Program-made: the position numbers and the translations under genes
Part shown: piece by piece, positions 10,814 to 21,280 of the stretch
How the letters are laid out: each line of letters opens with the position of its first letter
Numbering within the stretch: position 1 is the stretch's first letter
Source of the DNA: Paratinospora sagittata
Lineage: Eukaryota; Streptophyta; Magnoliopsida; Ranunculales; Menispermaceae
Reading direction: 5' to 3'
Length of the DNA: 64,000 bases
Assembly (NCBI GenBank): GCA_035771175.1
Contig: CM069589.1
Location: forward strand, 30,634,201 to 30,698,200
Notes under the pieces: model-generated
What the model saw: only the letters and a program-made list of their open reading frames with translations
Databases searched by the model: none
Told to the model about the DNA's origin: nothing

Positions 10814-12347
10814 TGATAGAGAAAATTTAAATTCGCAAGTGAACAAATTTATCAAGTTGTAAAACTGAGGTGAGTCGGGTATCGCATCCACAGGGAAAAT
10901 GAATTTTACTGAAATAAATTCCCAATACTACTATGAGATTAATTTTATTTAGGTGATAAAAAGGATGATTTAATGTGCTTGAATTAAAACAAACAAAATT
11001 AAAGTAAATCAATGCAAATTAAACTAAATTAGGGGAAAAACAGTGATTAGAAACTCTAGAGGATTAATTTGACAATGTTGTCACTTATGGTTTTCAAAAG
11101 ATCATGCAAATCATTGAATCATGAAATTATAAATCTTGGATAATAAATCAATTCAACCCCTCTTCCAAGTGATAGTTCAATTACCTATGCTTAACACATT
11201 AATCCCCTTTCCCAAGTGATAAACCAATGTATTAAACATACTTTAAGATTTTGGATCCATTTTAAAGGGATTTCCAAAAGAATTGTAGGTTTTCCAACAC
11301 GATACAATGACCCTAGGTCACAATTTCCCTAATCCAATTCAATATCCCCTTTCGCGAGTGATAGATACCAAATCTAAGATCATACAAAATGTGGCCAACA
11401 ATTTGTAAGCATTAAGGATCGGAAATTGCAAATAAATCCACAAATCAATAAAGAACAAATATATATTATTCAAATCATAAGATCCAACATAGATCAATTA
11501 AACCTCTAGATTAGAAGTTTTGCTCATATTCATAATCATGGATACAAGAATAAAAAGATATAAAACTACTGAATATAACATTACAAGCACAAAGAGAAGA
11601 AAACTAAGTCAGAAACCCCCTTCAATGGTGGTAAATCTCCTTTCTTCTCTTGGTATCTTCAAATCTCCCTTTGCTTTTTGTTCTTTTCTTTTTGCCTCCT
11701 CTTCTTCCTCTCGAAAAACCCTAAAAATCGATCTCTGATATGCCCCCTAAGTCGTCCAATATCTATTAGAAAACTTGCTAAATCGTGAAAAGCAAATTGA
11801 ATCACTAGCGCCGTAGTGCCCCAATTGTAACTTTTCAGCGCCGCAAGTGACGCCACGGCGCTGCGTTAAGGGTTCCTGGGCGCCGCGGCGCCCAGAGCCT
11901 CGTTTGTGTGCTCAGTTGTGGACTTAGCCATTTTTTCTGCTCCGCTTCGACTTCCTTATTGTGGACTTAACCAATTTTCTTCCACTTCTTGCACATGCTT
12001 TGCACATGTTTATAACTTCTTTTGAACATCAATTTACCCTTGATTAAAGCCCCTTTGGACACCTTATTTACCTACAAAACAAATAAAAAGCAAGTATAAA
12101 TTCTAAGCAATTAATCAAAGAATAAACTACACTGAAATATACTCAAAACATATGACTTCTATGATATTAACATGTATCAATAAGTCATTTATTCTTGATA
12201 AAAACCTATCAATACCTAAGATAAAACCTAAATGCATCTAAAACAACTAAGTATATTAATCAAGCAAAAACACCTACAACCTAATAGAATGAACACAAAA
12301 ATCTATCAAATTAAGATGCAAACTAACTATTAAAATTCAACTTATCA
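10814..12347 (-). mobile_element. Athila 5' LTR (1,534 bp)
   Basis: On the plus strand it runs from TGATAGAGAAA to CAACTTATCA, with the primer site just outside its left end. The body is AT-rich and non-coding, except for a GC-rich island at about 11808-11897 holding the palindromes listed separately. Small open frames inside it (10827-11012 minus, 11520-11738 plus) have no family resemblance. Confidence 0.9.
11836..11895. repeat. GC-rich palindromes in the Athila LTR
   Basis: A perfect 20-bp palindrome CTGGGCGCCGCGGCGCCCAG occupies 11876-11895. Just before it, 8-bp arms CAGCGCCG (11836-11843) and CGGCGCTG (11856-11863) enclose a 12-base loop. The surrounding LTR is strongly AT-rich, so this GC island is compositionally distinct. 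Confidence 0.9.
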
Positions 12348-13899
12348 GTGCGAGGCAGACCTAAACTTTCTCAACTTACGGGTGTGAGAACTACCGTTTC
12401 TCAACTTACGGGTGTGAGAAGACCTAACCTTGCTGAATATAAGAATATCAACTCAGTAGTTTATCTAACTACTGTTACAACCTTGATACAATATACAAGA
12501 AATGGAATTGAGTACAACTGTATCCTATGAACTATCTCACAAATTTATCTTTCAACAAGAATGATATAAGTTAAAACAGGCTGAACAATTTGAGTGAAAA
12601 CAGTTCAAAATCTCAAATGGATTTTTAGATAAAGATATAAATTTAGTTCAGTATGAAAATCATTTGAATAGGTAAATTTTCAAAGAAAATTCTTTGAAAA
12701 CGAAGTGACTTAAACTTTTTCGACCAGATGAAAATTCGACTAACTTTCAGAAAGTGTTTTGACTTAAAAGATTTTTGGTGGTCGTAACATGTTGTTAAAT
12801 GCCTATATATATATACACTAGTAGAGATGAAGTTGTTGATTTGAATTTGAATTTCAAATATGAACATTTACTCACAACAGCTAGAATATATCACGAAAAT
12901 GGCAACTGCACATTTCATGAATTTTTTTATTTTCTCCAGATACACGAATAAGGAAAATTTTAGAAGACGTGGTTTGTTAATCAAAGAATATCTCTCACAA
13001 ATAAAAAGGTTGATTTTTGTACGAAAAGTTGTTCTGAAAAGGTGGCCAAAAAGGATGTACATATCATAACAACAAAAATATCATTTTTCTCGTTTTGTTC
13101 CTTTGAGGGCGCTCATAGAGCATCAGCGTCGTACTGAACAATGAAGTGAAGGCGCTACTGAATCGTAAGCGTTCTGACTTACTTTGACAATTAAATGACT
13201 TAAATCATGAGGGCGCTACTCGACAGTTAGCGTCCTGCTTTGTTTTTAAAATCACTTAAACGCACGAGGTCGCTACTCAAGAGTTAGTGTCCTGATATTT
13301 AAAATCAGTTTTAAAACAAACATAAAAAATGTTAAGTTCGCTGATGGACAGTAAGCATCCTGAAAGGTACTAAGTTGATTCTAAAGATGAGGGCGCTCCT
13401 ACACAAGTAGTGTCCTGAAAGTTTATTCAACTTATCACTATCAGCGTCCTGACATTCTCAAAGGTTGACAAAAGGAAGGTCGCTACTTACAAGTAAGCGT
13501 CGTTATGAATCAGTCCAATTCAATCTTGAGCATCCTAATCTTTTATCAGCGTCCTGACTCATCAAGTCTAGAAGGGCGCTGGTAAAACATTAGCGTCCTG
13601 AAAGACTCTATAAAAGAGGTTGTTGATTTCTCGATTAAAGCTCGGTAAAACATGATATTTCCAGATTAAATCAAATACTTTAGAAATCATAGAAATACCT
13701 TTAAAATGCGACGATCAAAATATGAAAATGATTAAATCTTGCTAAGAGAAAATTGATCGATAAACATGACATTCTAAGTACTGACAGACTCGGAACTTGA
13801 CTTGAGATGATCAATAGGCTTGTAAGCTCATTATATACACAGATTGGAGATATTTGGAATCATCAAAACATTCATGTCATGGGGTTCATTGAAATAACA
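12348..13899 (-). mobile_element. SIRE-like 3' LTR, truncated by Athila
   Basis: Collinear with 19320-20943 of the 5' LTR. The first 223 bp (plus-strand order) are missing because the Athila LTR abuts at 12347. It contains two TTCTCA...TGAGAA repeats at its left end and the GGGCGCT...AGCGTCC hairpin series at 13108-13605. It ends at GAAATAACA (13899), followed by the polypurine tract. Confidence 0.9.
13108..13605. repeat. Series of mini-hairpins GGGCGCT...AGCGTCC
   Basis: About ten degenerate copies of a unit in which GGGCGCTACT is followed after 4-15 bases by AGT(T/A)AGCGTCC; the two halves are reverse complements apart from one G/T position. Spacing is about 45-80 bp. The same series occurs in every full-length LTR of this family (20058-20600, 25027-25330, 26770-27090, 30400-30710, 40028-40580). 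Confidence 0.75.
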
Positions 13900-14083
13900 A
13901 TCTCCCATTTTTTGATGATTTCAAATACTCATAGATCATGCAGAGAATTGTACTTATGAATTCAAACATATAGCGAATTTAAAGTAGCAAGTATGTTAAG
14001 CATATCGGAAAACATGTCAGGTATCCGATTTCAACATAAAGATTACAAGATGAGTTCAAGCACAATATACAAGAGCTTGAAAA
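13900..14083 (-). promoter_or_regulatory. SIRE-like polypurine tract and 3' untranslated stretch
   Basis: On the minus strand GAAATCATCAAAAAATGGGAGAT lies immediately before the LTR start TGTTATTTC. This matches the copia-type plus-strand priming tract seen also at 3074-3085. The remaining bases to 14083 carry nothing recognisable. Confidence 0.8.
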
Positions 14084-17000
14084 TTATACACTAAATATCT
14101 TGTACAGAAACTCAGATGAACTCCCCCTGACTTGTAACTTCCCTCTTGAGCTAATCTTAGCCTTAATATCTACATTCTCTTCTCCCCCTTTTGAAAACAA
14201 CAAAAAATGGGTAGGCTTAGCTTGTACTGGGACCCTTCCCTTTCCTTTTTCTCTCAGCCTCCTCATAGGCTTGGATCCACTAGAACTAGGTTCAGATTCC
14301 TTGGGTTTCCTTGGTGCTCGTTGCCTTGAAGAATCACGTGTGTTTTGTCTCACACTACTGACAAATTCATCAATTATAATACCCTTCCTAGATTTTTCAA
14401 TGATTTTTTTTTGAGCATGCTTGGAAACACCAAATTTAAATGGATCAAGAGGTGGACTGGGTTTGAAGCCTTTAGCTTTCCGTTCCGCTAGACCTTGAGC
14501 AAAATCAGGAGAAAGTGTATGACCTTTAAATTATGGCTAGATTGGTCGCTTGCATTTGGGATCAGGAAAGGTTTCTGATGAGGGATCTGGGGGTGGAGAC
14601 ACTCTTCGACTGATTCTATGTAACCGCTCTTCATCATATGCTTCTTCATCTTCACATTCTAATATGCCAAGAAGTCTGTCAGACTTCTTAGGTCCATGAG
14701 GGCGCGTGAAGGCTGAAGCTCTTGGTGCAGGTGGAACTTTGACACCCTTCTTTTCCAATAGATGAAAGAGCATTGCAAAACATTTTATGCTAGAGGCAAT
14801 ATACCACACAGTAGAATGCAGTCTACTGTTCATTGCCTTGAAAAGATCTTCAAAGAAGCCAACTACTCCTTCCACTCGATCTGTAGCTATGATGACAGTG
14901 TGAGACAAATCCATAATGATTGTGGCAAGGAAAGGCATCTTGTTCTCCAAGTTGTGAAGTTTTTCAAAAGCTCGAGTAACCAAATCGAGAATCTTGGTTA
15001 GTCTATCATCCTTTATTTGTGCTGGCCTTGAAGTATCTAAATTCTCTTTCAGACTAGAGATGGCTTGCAGCACTGGATCAAGTGTTGTCTTGCTTGTTAC
15101 TTGATCCAAGATAACATCCAAAATTGATTGCAAAGTGTCAGAAATGGACTTATCTTTAGAGGATTTAGCCATTTTACCTCTTAAGCTTTGAATTTCTTCA
15201 AGAATCTTCTTCAAAGTTTCTTTAGTTAAGCCATTTCCAGCACTACTTGGTGTAGCTGACATTGTGTTACTTTGAGGAACTTGAGGTTCGGCTGGAGATT
15301 ATTGAGGAGCTGCCAATCTCGGGGGAACACTAGCAACAAAAGCTTTAATGAATGTCTTAATCTATTGCATGTTCTCCTGAATGTTCTTTATAGAATTATC
15401 ATATGACGATGAAGTGGAGCTCGATTAAGGTAAGGACGGCATGACACTTAATTTTGTGTCCATTTGTTGTGTTATTTTCTCGAGCAATGCAGTTGCCTTG
15501 ATCATGTGAGAGTTGAATTCTTTTGTCTCATTAATTTCAACTCTCTCCTGAGATTTCAGAGATTCTCGGATCTCTGACAATGTCTCATTTTTCAGCTGAA
15601 CTTGATTCTATTCTAAACAAGTCATTAGCTGAGACATGACAAAAATCTGATCTTCCCTCACTCTTCTCAGAAAGTCTTCCTCTTTGGAGAATTCATTTAT
15701 TGGCTTGCTGGTACAAGGATAAGAAGGTGGCTCATGATCAGATGAACTCTCCTCATGAATATTTTCCATTTCATCTTCTTCTCGAAACTCAGCATTGGCC
15801 TCATGAAAATCTTCCATATGATCCTCTTCATCAACTTTTTCATTCATGTCATCTCCTTGATAGGGTATGATAGTCGGATCATCACCCTCTTTATCATGAC
15901 AGTTTTCACCATCAAACTCAGTCTTTTCGAGTCTTGGGGTTCCATTGATACCGGAATATCGATGGAGATGGTAATACGGAGATGGTTTTCTCTGAGTCCT
16001 TATTAACTCTTTCTTTGGTTATTTCTTCCAAGATTGCATCAGCATTTTCTGCCTCATTTAGTTGTTCTTCAACAATAGCCTAAGCAATCTGGGTCACCTC
16101 TTCCACGAGATGTTCTTCAGCATGAATAACTTGTTCTGCATTTTCAATTTCTACATCGTCAATTAAAATATGCTCAATGTCAGTTGTGGGAACAACTTGC
16201 TCCAGCACATCCTGTTCATTTAGGGTAGTCGAAGCTTGGGCAACTTCTTTCTCCATTGCTGAGACATCTTCTTCTTTCGAATCAACTTTTCCACTGGATT
16301 GTCCTTCAAGTGGAACTTTTGACAATGGAAACCATCTTTCCAATGTAGGCACATGGGTGTATCTCATCAATTTCATAGTGGTTTGACCAATGTAGTTGTA
16401 TCTGCTTGTCTCCTTGAAGCTTCTCCACTGAAATCGATACCACATCTCTCGAACATAGTGGTGAGGTACATACCAAGTGGCAAACCTCCTCATCTACTAA
16501 CCACTGTATTCATCACATGCATGAGAATGTGGGCGAGATTCACTTTCTTCTTTTCTAGAATGCACTAGATTAAGAATAAATCTAAGTCATTTACATTGCC
16601 CCTGTTGCCAATTTTAAACTGAATGATGTGGGTAATGATGTTGTGGATTATTCTAGGAATAACTTCAAATGACTAATTTGTGAGTTTCTTGTCGACACTC
16701 GAGTGGTCTTATTTCTTTGAAATAAGATTAAGAACAGAAAGGTTGTTATAGCCTGGATATTGGACTTTATTTTTGGTGAATGAAAGTATGTGGGCACTTT
16801 CATCACTCGGCAAGGAAAATGCTTCATAAAAGAATTTGGGAGAAATCTCAACAAATTTTCCCTTTACCATAGATTGTTTTGTGAGTTCAGAACTGAGTTT
16901 ATCGACTAGATTTAAATAGAATTGGCTTACGAGACTGGGGTACCATTTTGAATTAAAGGTAAGTAAATCGATCTAGCCTTAGAACTCAAATAAAGACAAA

Positions 17001-17260
17001 ATGTCCAGGTGGGAGTTAATGAAGAGATCGAAATCTACAAAGCATTCATCAATTATAGCTCGATTAATGAGCTTCTCTGCTTTATCTCCCTTTCTTCTTA
17101 TCTGAGAAGAAGAAGGTGGGTGAGATGTTCCAAACACAGTTTCAATAGGAGGTGTGGGTACAGATGGTGTGAGTTCCTCAGCCATTTCGGTCTGAGTTGG
17201 TTCAGTTCTTGGTCTCACACTACTATAAGGAGGTCATGTAGGTGAAACAACTCGCTTTCT
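14084..17260 (-). pseudogene. Envelope-like / 'putative plant transposon protein' ORF
   Basis: A single decayed ORF of roughly 1,000 codons read down the minus strand with about eight stops or frameshifts. The N-terminal third (17220-16480) carries blocks recalled from the plant 'putative transposon protein'/envelope-like family: WYPSLVSQFYLNL, MVKGKFVEISPKFFYEAFSLP, then FEVIPRIIHNIITHI, GNRGNVNDLDLFLI and CILEKKKVNLAHILMHVM. The middle (16300-15620) is very acidic. From 15262 to about 14850 there are heptad-like leucine-rich stretches (LKKILEEIQSLRGKM, ILDLVTRAFEKLHNLE) that predict a coiled coil. The C-terminus is basic (KPMRRLREKGKGR). It lies where SIRE elements have their envelope-like gene. 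Biochemical role unknown. Confidence 0.75.
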
Positions 17261-17904
17261 CGCAGAAAAGGGGCAAACTTTTCTGATTTGGGTGCCACTG
17301 AGAACAAACAAAGGGCTGAGGCAACAAGGCAGAATAGGAATCAGAGAATTCGAAAATGAGCAGAGATCAAGATTTACCAAAGGTTAAAAATGAAGATTCA
17401 ACAGTAAATCCTGAAACGATTCCTAGTAACTTTTCATCGAAGTGTCTTAGGGCACCAAAGGTGAAATGTGACTGCTAGGTCACTAAAAGTTTGATTTTAT
17501 AGTGTTAACGCGATAAGCTCGCTTCTGACACATACACTGCGTGTCGCGTCCTAGTCTTTAAGGACGGTTTAATTAAATTAATATTTACGGTCGATTAGCG
17601 TCCTTCTTATGACTAGTGTTTTTTATCAACTAAAGCTAATAGGCACATTAGCATCCTCATTTGTAGTTGGATTACTTTCGGGCACTTAAGCACTACTATT
17701 AATCAAATTTGACCAACTAAATTTAAGTAACGTTTGGTTGAATAGACAATATTACAAATTATATTTCATCACCGTCAATAATTTAATCATGAGCGAAAAT
17801 ATTTAAGCATTCTAAGCATTGCATGATTCACAGTAAATATATTCTGATAATAACATCAGTGATGAGAGTAACTTGTATACCTTTGCATATTTTTAGCTTT
17901 TACC
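17261..17904 (-). other. Spacer between gag and envelope-like ORF
   Basis: No pol motif in any frame. From about 17510 to 17720 it contains further copies of the AGCGTCC/GGACG type motif seen in the LTR hairpin series (for example around 17545 and 17597). In a complete SIRE element this position would hold about 4 kb of pol, so the internal deletion junction probably lies here. Confidence 0.55.
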
Positions 17905-19035
17905 TCAAGGTACTGCAAAGTCCTCAACTTGAGCACTATGTCTCATTTTGAACCAGCTGAGATAATTTATTATCTTCATTCTCCATGCTGACTTTTTTCT
18001 CGACATTCTATCAGGAGATCTTTCATGGAACGTCGTGGATGTGCTTGCTGAGGATTGTTGACTCATTGTATATATTTCATCAGCAACTTCACTTCCGTTC
18101 CTGCTTGGTGCATTTGCAACAATGTCTTCTTTCTCATATAAAGTTTCTAACCCACTCAAAATATAATCAATTTCTTAAAAATTAATTTCAAATGGATTTG
18201 GAAACTCGTTTAGAAAATCTACTTTATATTTTCAGTTCTCAGAAAAACTGTTAAAAAAGTATTGTACTAGAGTAGAGTGAGAGATGGTTTTTTCAAAGTA
18301 TTCAAGTTCATTTACTATACGTATAAAACGTTGCAGGTTATCATGAACTGACTCACTATCTATAACCCTAACGTGAACGAGTGGCTCTTCTAATGTTCTA
18401 ACTGGGTCCCTAGTCTCATCCCTTCTTTCCATGGTTTGCAGGAGATCGCAGAACTCTTTCAAACTCATTTCCCATGGTCCAACAGATTCAGCTAACATAG
18501 TTAGCTTATCATTCCATTTCTTTGGAAGCTTATCACAGAAATATACTAGAGATATTTCTGCAGGTATTTCCTGATTCAGTTCTTGCATTCTGCCAAGTAT
18601 AGATTGATATCTGTTGCATGTTGTATCGAGAGATTCATTCTCCGATATCTCAAAGGAATCAAATAGTCTATCAGACTCTTTGAGCTTTTCATCTCGATTG
18701 TTTATCTTTTCACAATGATGTGATTTGAGTGTTTCCCAAATATCTTTGGCACTCTCAAGATGGACTACCCTTTCTACTTCTTCCTCGGGTAGAGAACAAT
18801 ACAAGGCATAGAGAGCTTGAGCGTTAAGTTTATCATTTAGTGTTTCCTTATTTTTCCATAGCTCAATAGGCTTGTTGGGCATGGTGTAGCCATTTACAAT
18901 CATTTCCCATAGACTAATATCCTTAGATTGTAGAAAAGATTTCATCATTATCATCCAATCTTCAAACCAGTCTCTATTAAATATAGGTGGTGTATCTAAA
19001 GGTTGACCTACATCTATGACAGTGCCTCTGGTCAT
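17905..19035 (-). pseudogene. Ty1/copia gag (UBN2 type)
   Basis: Capsid-like protein. The start chosen is MTRGTVIDVGQPLD at 19035; the frame stays open upstream to 19146 only because it reads through the primer site. The N-terminal block PPIFNRDWFEDWMIMMKSFL with KDISLWEMIVNGY is the UBN2/DUF4219 type gag signature. It is followed by KDIWETLKSHH, DRLFDSFEISENESL and KLPKKWNDKLTMLAESVG. A first stop lies at 18232 and another near 18178, after which the frame continues to 17905. The CCHC zinc knuckle normally found at the end of copia gag is absent. Confidence 0.85.
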
Positions 19036-19084
19036 TGCTATTGATATCAAAGAAATTGTGAAGTTTCTTTGAAGAGCAACACTA

Positions 19085-19095
19085 CTCTGATACCA
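19085..19095 (-). promoter_or_regulatory. SIRE-like primer-binding site
   Basis: The minus strand reads TGGTATCAGAG, complementary to the initiator-Met tRNA 3' end, two bases from the LTR edge at 19098. Confidence 0.92.
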
Positions 19096-19097
19096 GT

Positions 19098-20943
19098 TGT
19101 TGACCCAGATATGTCCAAGAGTGGTGTGAATTGGACAATTATACAATTTAAAAATAATTAGAATGGCAAAATTAAATTAATGTGCACAGTCGATTTATAG
19201 TGGTTCGGCTACTTGCCTATGTCAACTACCTAACCTCCACAATTAGGATTTTGAACCTTATCACTAAGGAATTCTCTTACGGGTGAGAATCAAAAAGTTA
19301 CACTGCTTAACTTACGGGTGTGAGGCAGACCTAAGCTTTCTCAACTTACGGGTGTGAGAACTATCGTTTCTCAACTTACGGGTGTGAGAAGACCTAACCT
19401 TGTTGAATATAAGAATATCAACTCAGTAGTTTATCTAACTACTATTACAACTTTGATACAGTATACAAGATATGGAATTGAGTACAACTGTATCCTATGA
19501 ACTATCTCTCAAGTTTCTTTTTCAGCAAGAATGATATAAGTTAAAACTGTGTTGAACAATTTGAGTGAAAACAATTCGAAATCTCAAATGGATTTTCAGA
19601 TAAAGATATAAATTTAGCTCAGTATGAAAATCATTTGAATACGTAAAGGTTCAAAGAAAACTCTTTGGAAATAAAGTGACTTAAACTTTTTCGGCCAGAT
19701 GAAGATTCGACTAACTTTCAAAAAGTGTTTGAGTCAGAGAAGTTTTGGTGGTCTTAACATGTTGTTAAGTGCCTGTATATATAGACTAGTAGAGATGAAG
19801 TTGTTGTTCATTTGAATTTAAATTTCAAATATGAACGTTTACTCACAACAGCTACAATATATCACGAGAATGACAACTGTACATTTCATGAATATTCTAA
19901 TTTTATCAAGATACACGAATAAGGAAAGTTTTTGAAGACGTGGTTCATGAATCAGAGAATATCTCTTACAAATACAAAGGTTGATTTTTGTACAAAAAGT
20001 GGCCAAAAAGGATGTACATGTCAGAACAACAAAAATATCATTTTTGTCGTTTTGTTCCTATGAGGGCGCTCATAGAGCATCAGCGTCCTAGTGAACAATA
20101 AAGTGAGGATGCTACTGAATCGTAAGCACTTACTTTAACAATTAAACAACTTAAATCATGAGGGCACTACTCGACAGTTAGCGTCCTGCTTTGTTTTTAA
20201 AATCACTTAAACGCACGAGAGCGCTACTCAAGAGTTAGTGTCCTAATATTTAAAATTAGTTTTCAAACAAACTTAAAAGATGTTTCGCTGATAGACAGTA
20301 AGGGTCCTGAAAGTTATTAAGTTGATTCTAAAGATGAGAGCGCTCCTACACACGTAGCGTCCTGATAGTTTATTCAACTTATAACTATCAACGTCTTTAA
20401 AGATAGAAATCACTTAAAAAGAAAGAGATCTTTCAACGAGCTGAAACTTAGTCAGTGTCCTTGCATTCTCATAAGTCGCTACTTACAAGTAAGCTTCCTT
20501 ATAAATTAGTCCAATTCAACCTTGAGCATCCTAATATTTTATCAGCATCCTGACTCATCAAGTTCAGGTGGGCGCTGCTAAAACATTAGCATGCTGAAAG
20601 GCTCTATAAAAGCGGTTGTTGATTTCTCGATTAAAACTCGATAAAGCATGATATTTTTCGATTAAATCAAATACTATAGAAATCATAGAAATACCTTTAA
20701 AATGCAACATTCAAAATATGAAAATGATTAAATCTTGCTGAGAGCAAATTGTTTGATAGACATTACATTCTAAGTACTGACAGACTCAAAACTTTACTTG
20801 AGATGACCAATAGGCTTGTAAGCTCAGTTCCTTGATCTTGATTCTTGATAAATCTGAAACACTTGACAAGATCATTCAATACACAAATTGGAGATATTTG
20901 GAATCATCAAAACATTCATGTCATGGGGTTCATTGAAATAACA
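19098..20943 (-). mobile_element. SIRE-like 5' LTR (1,846 bp, full length)
   Basis: The plus strand starts TGTTGACCCAG and ends GAAATAACA. It is the reference full-length LTR for the array at 24002-40939. Content from left: the TTCTCA-N11-TGAGAA repeats at about 19285-19395, an AT-rich middle, an antisense open stretch near 19830-20030 and the GGGCGCT...AGCGTCC series at 20058-20600. Confidence 0.9.
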
Positions 20944-21280
20944 CTAGTCGAGCCCTGGTGTAGGTTAGTTTAAAGGCTTGAGCTAAGCGTTGGTGTAGGC
21001 TCAATGTAAACGACTTCTAGTCATGCCCATAAGTTGACTAGCCAATAGTGGATTGGGAAATCGTGACCGGTGCAGTTGGGTAGTGGACGTAAACTCGAGG
21101 GGAGTCGAACCACTCTAAATCTTAGTGTTCATATTTATTTACTCACTCGTCTTTATTTGTTTTGTTTTTGTCGTTACCTACTGCTCATTATATTCTGTTA
21201 ATTTAATCAATCAAAAGGTAACACGAAAATCCGCCCAAGTCCAATTCACCCCCCTCTTAGACTATAATATTGGGCCAACA
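20944..21280 (+). mobile_element. 3' end of a copia LTR, plus orientation
   Basis: Ends CAATTCACCCCCCTCTTAG...TTGGGCCAACA, the reverse complement in style of the SIRE LTR left edge (TGTTGGCCCAGG...GGGGGTGAATTGG). It contains the matching GTCGAACCACTCTAAATC block. It is therefore a diverged, oppositely oriented LTR end of a related copia family, cut on its left by the SIRE-like 5' LTR. No primer site follows. Confidence 0.6.

Larger units (their letters stand above)
3318..12347 (-). mobile_element. Athila-type Ty3/gypsy retrotransposon
   Basis: Read on the minus strand: 5' LTR 10814-12347, primer site 10790-10807, gag 10579 to about 9260, protease 9187-8450, reverse transcriptase and RNase H 8179-6424, integrase about 6450-5291, non-coding 3' region with polypurine tract next to 3664, and 3' LTR remnant 3663-3318. 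Domain order PR-RT-RH-IN, the protease motif CDLGAS and the RT box FMDDF are typical of the Athila clade. All coding regions carry stops or frameshifts. It inserted in the 3' LTR of the SIRE-like element; the right flank GTGCG (12348-12352) is one expected TSD, the left one is deleted. Confidence 0.9.
12348..20943 (-). mobile_element. SIRE-like Ty1/copia element with gag and envelope-like ORF but no pol
   Basis: Minus-strand order: 5' LTR 20943-19098, primer site 19095-19085, gag 19035-17905, spacer, long second ORF about 17260-14084, polypurine tract 13920-13900, 3' LTR 13899-12348 (truncated by the Athila insertion). No protease, integrase, reverse transcriptase or RNase H motif occurs between gag and the second ORF, so the element is non-autonomous. 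The second ORF has the place and character of the envelope-like ORF that SIRE/Maximus elements carry after pol, which suggests a SIRE element that lost pol. Confidence 0.8.

Noticed and set aside
14762..15001. Plus-strand frame over the envelope-like ORF
   Set aside because: Opposite-strand shadow of the minus-strand ORF, which has the recognisable protein blocks.
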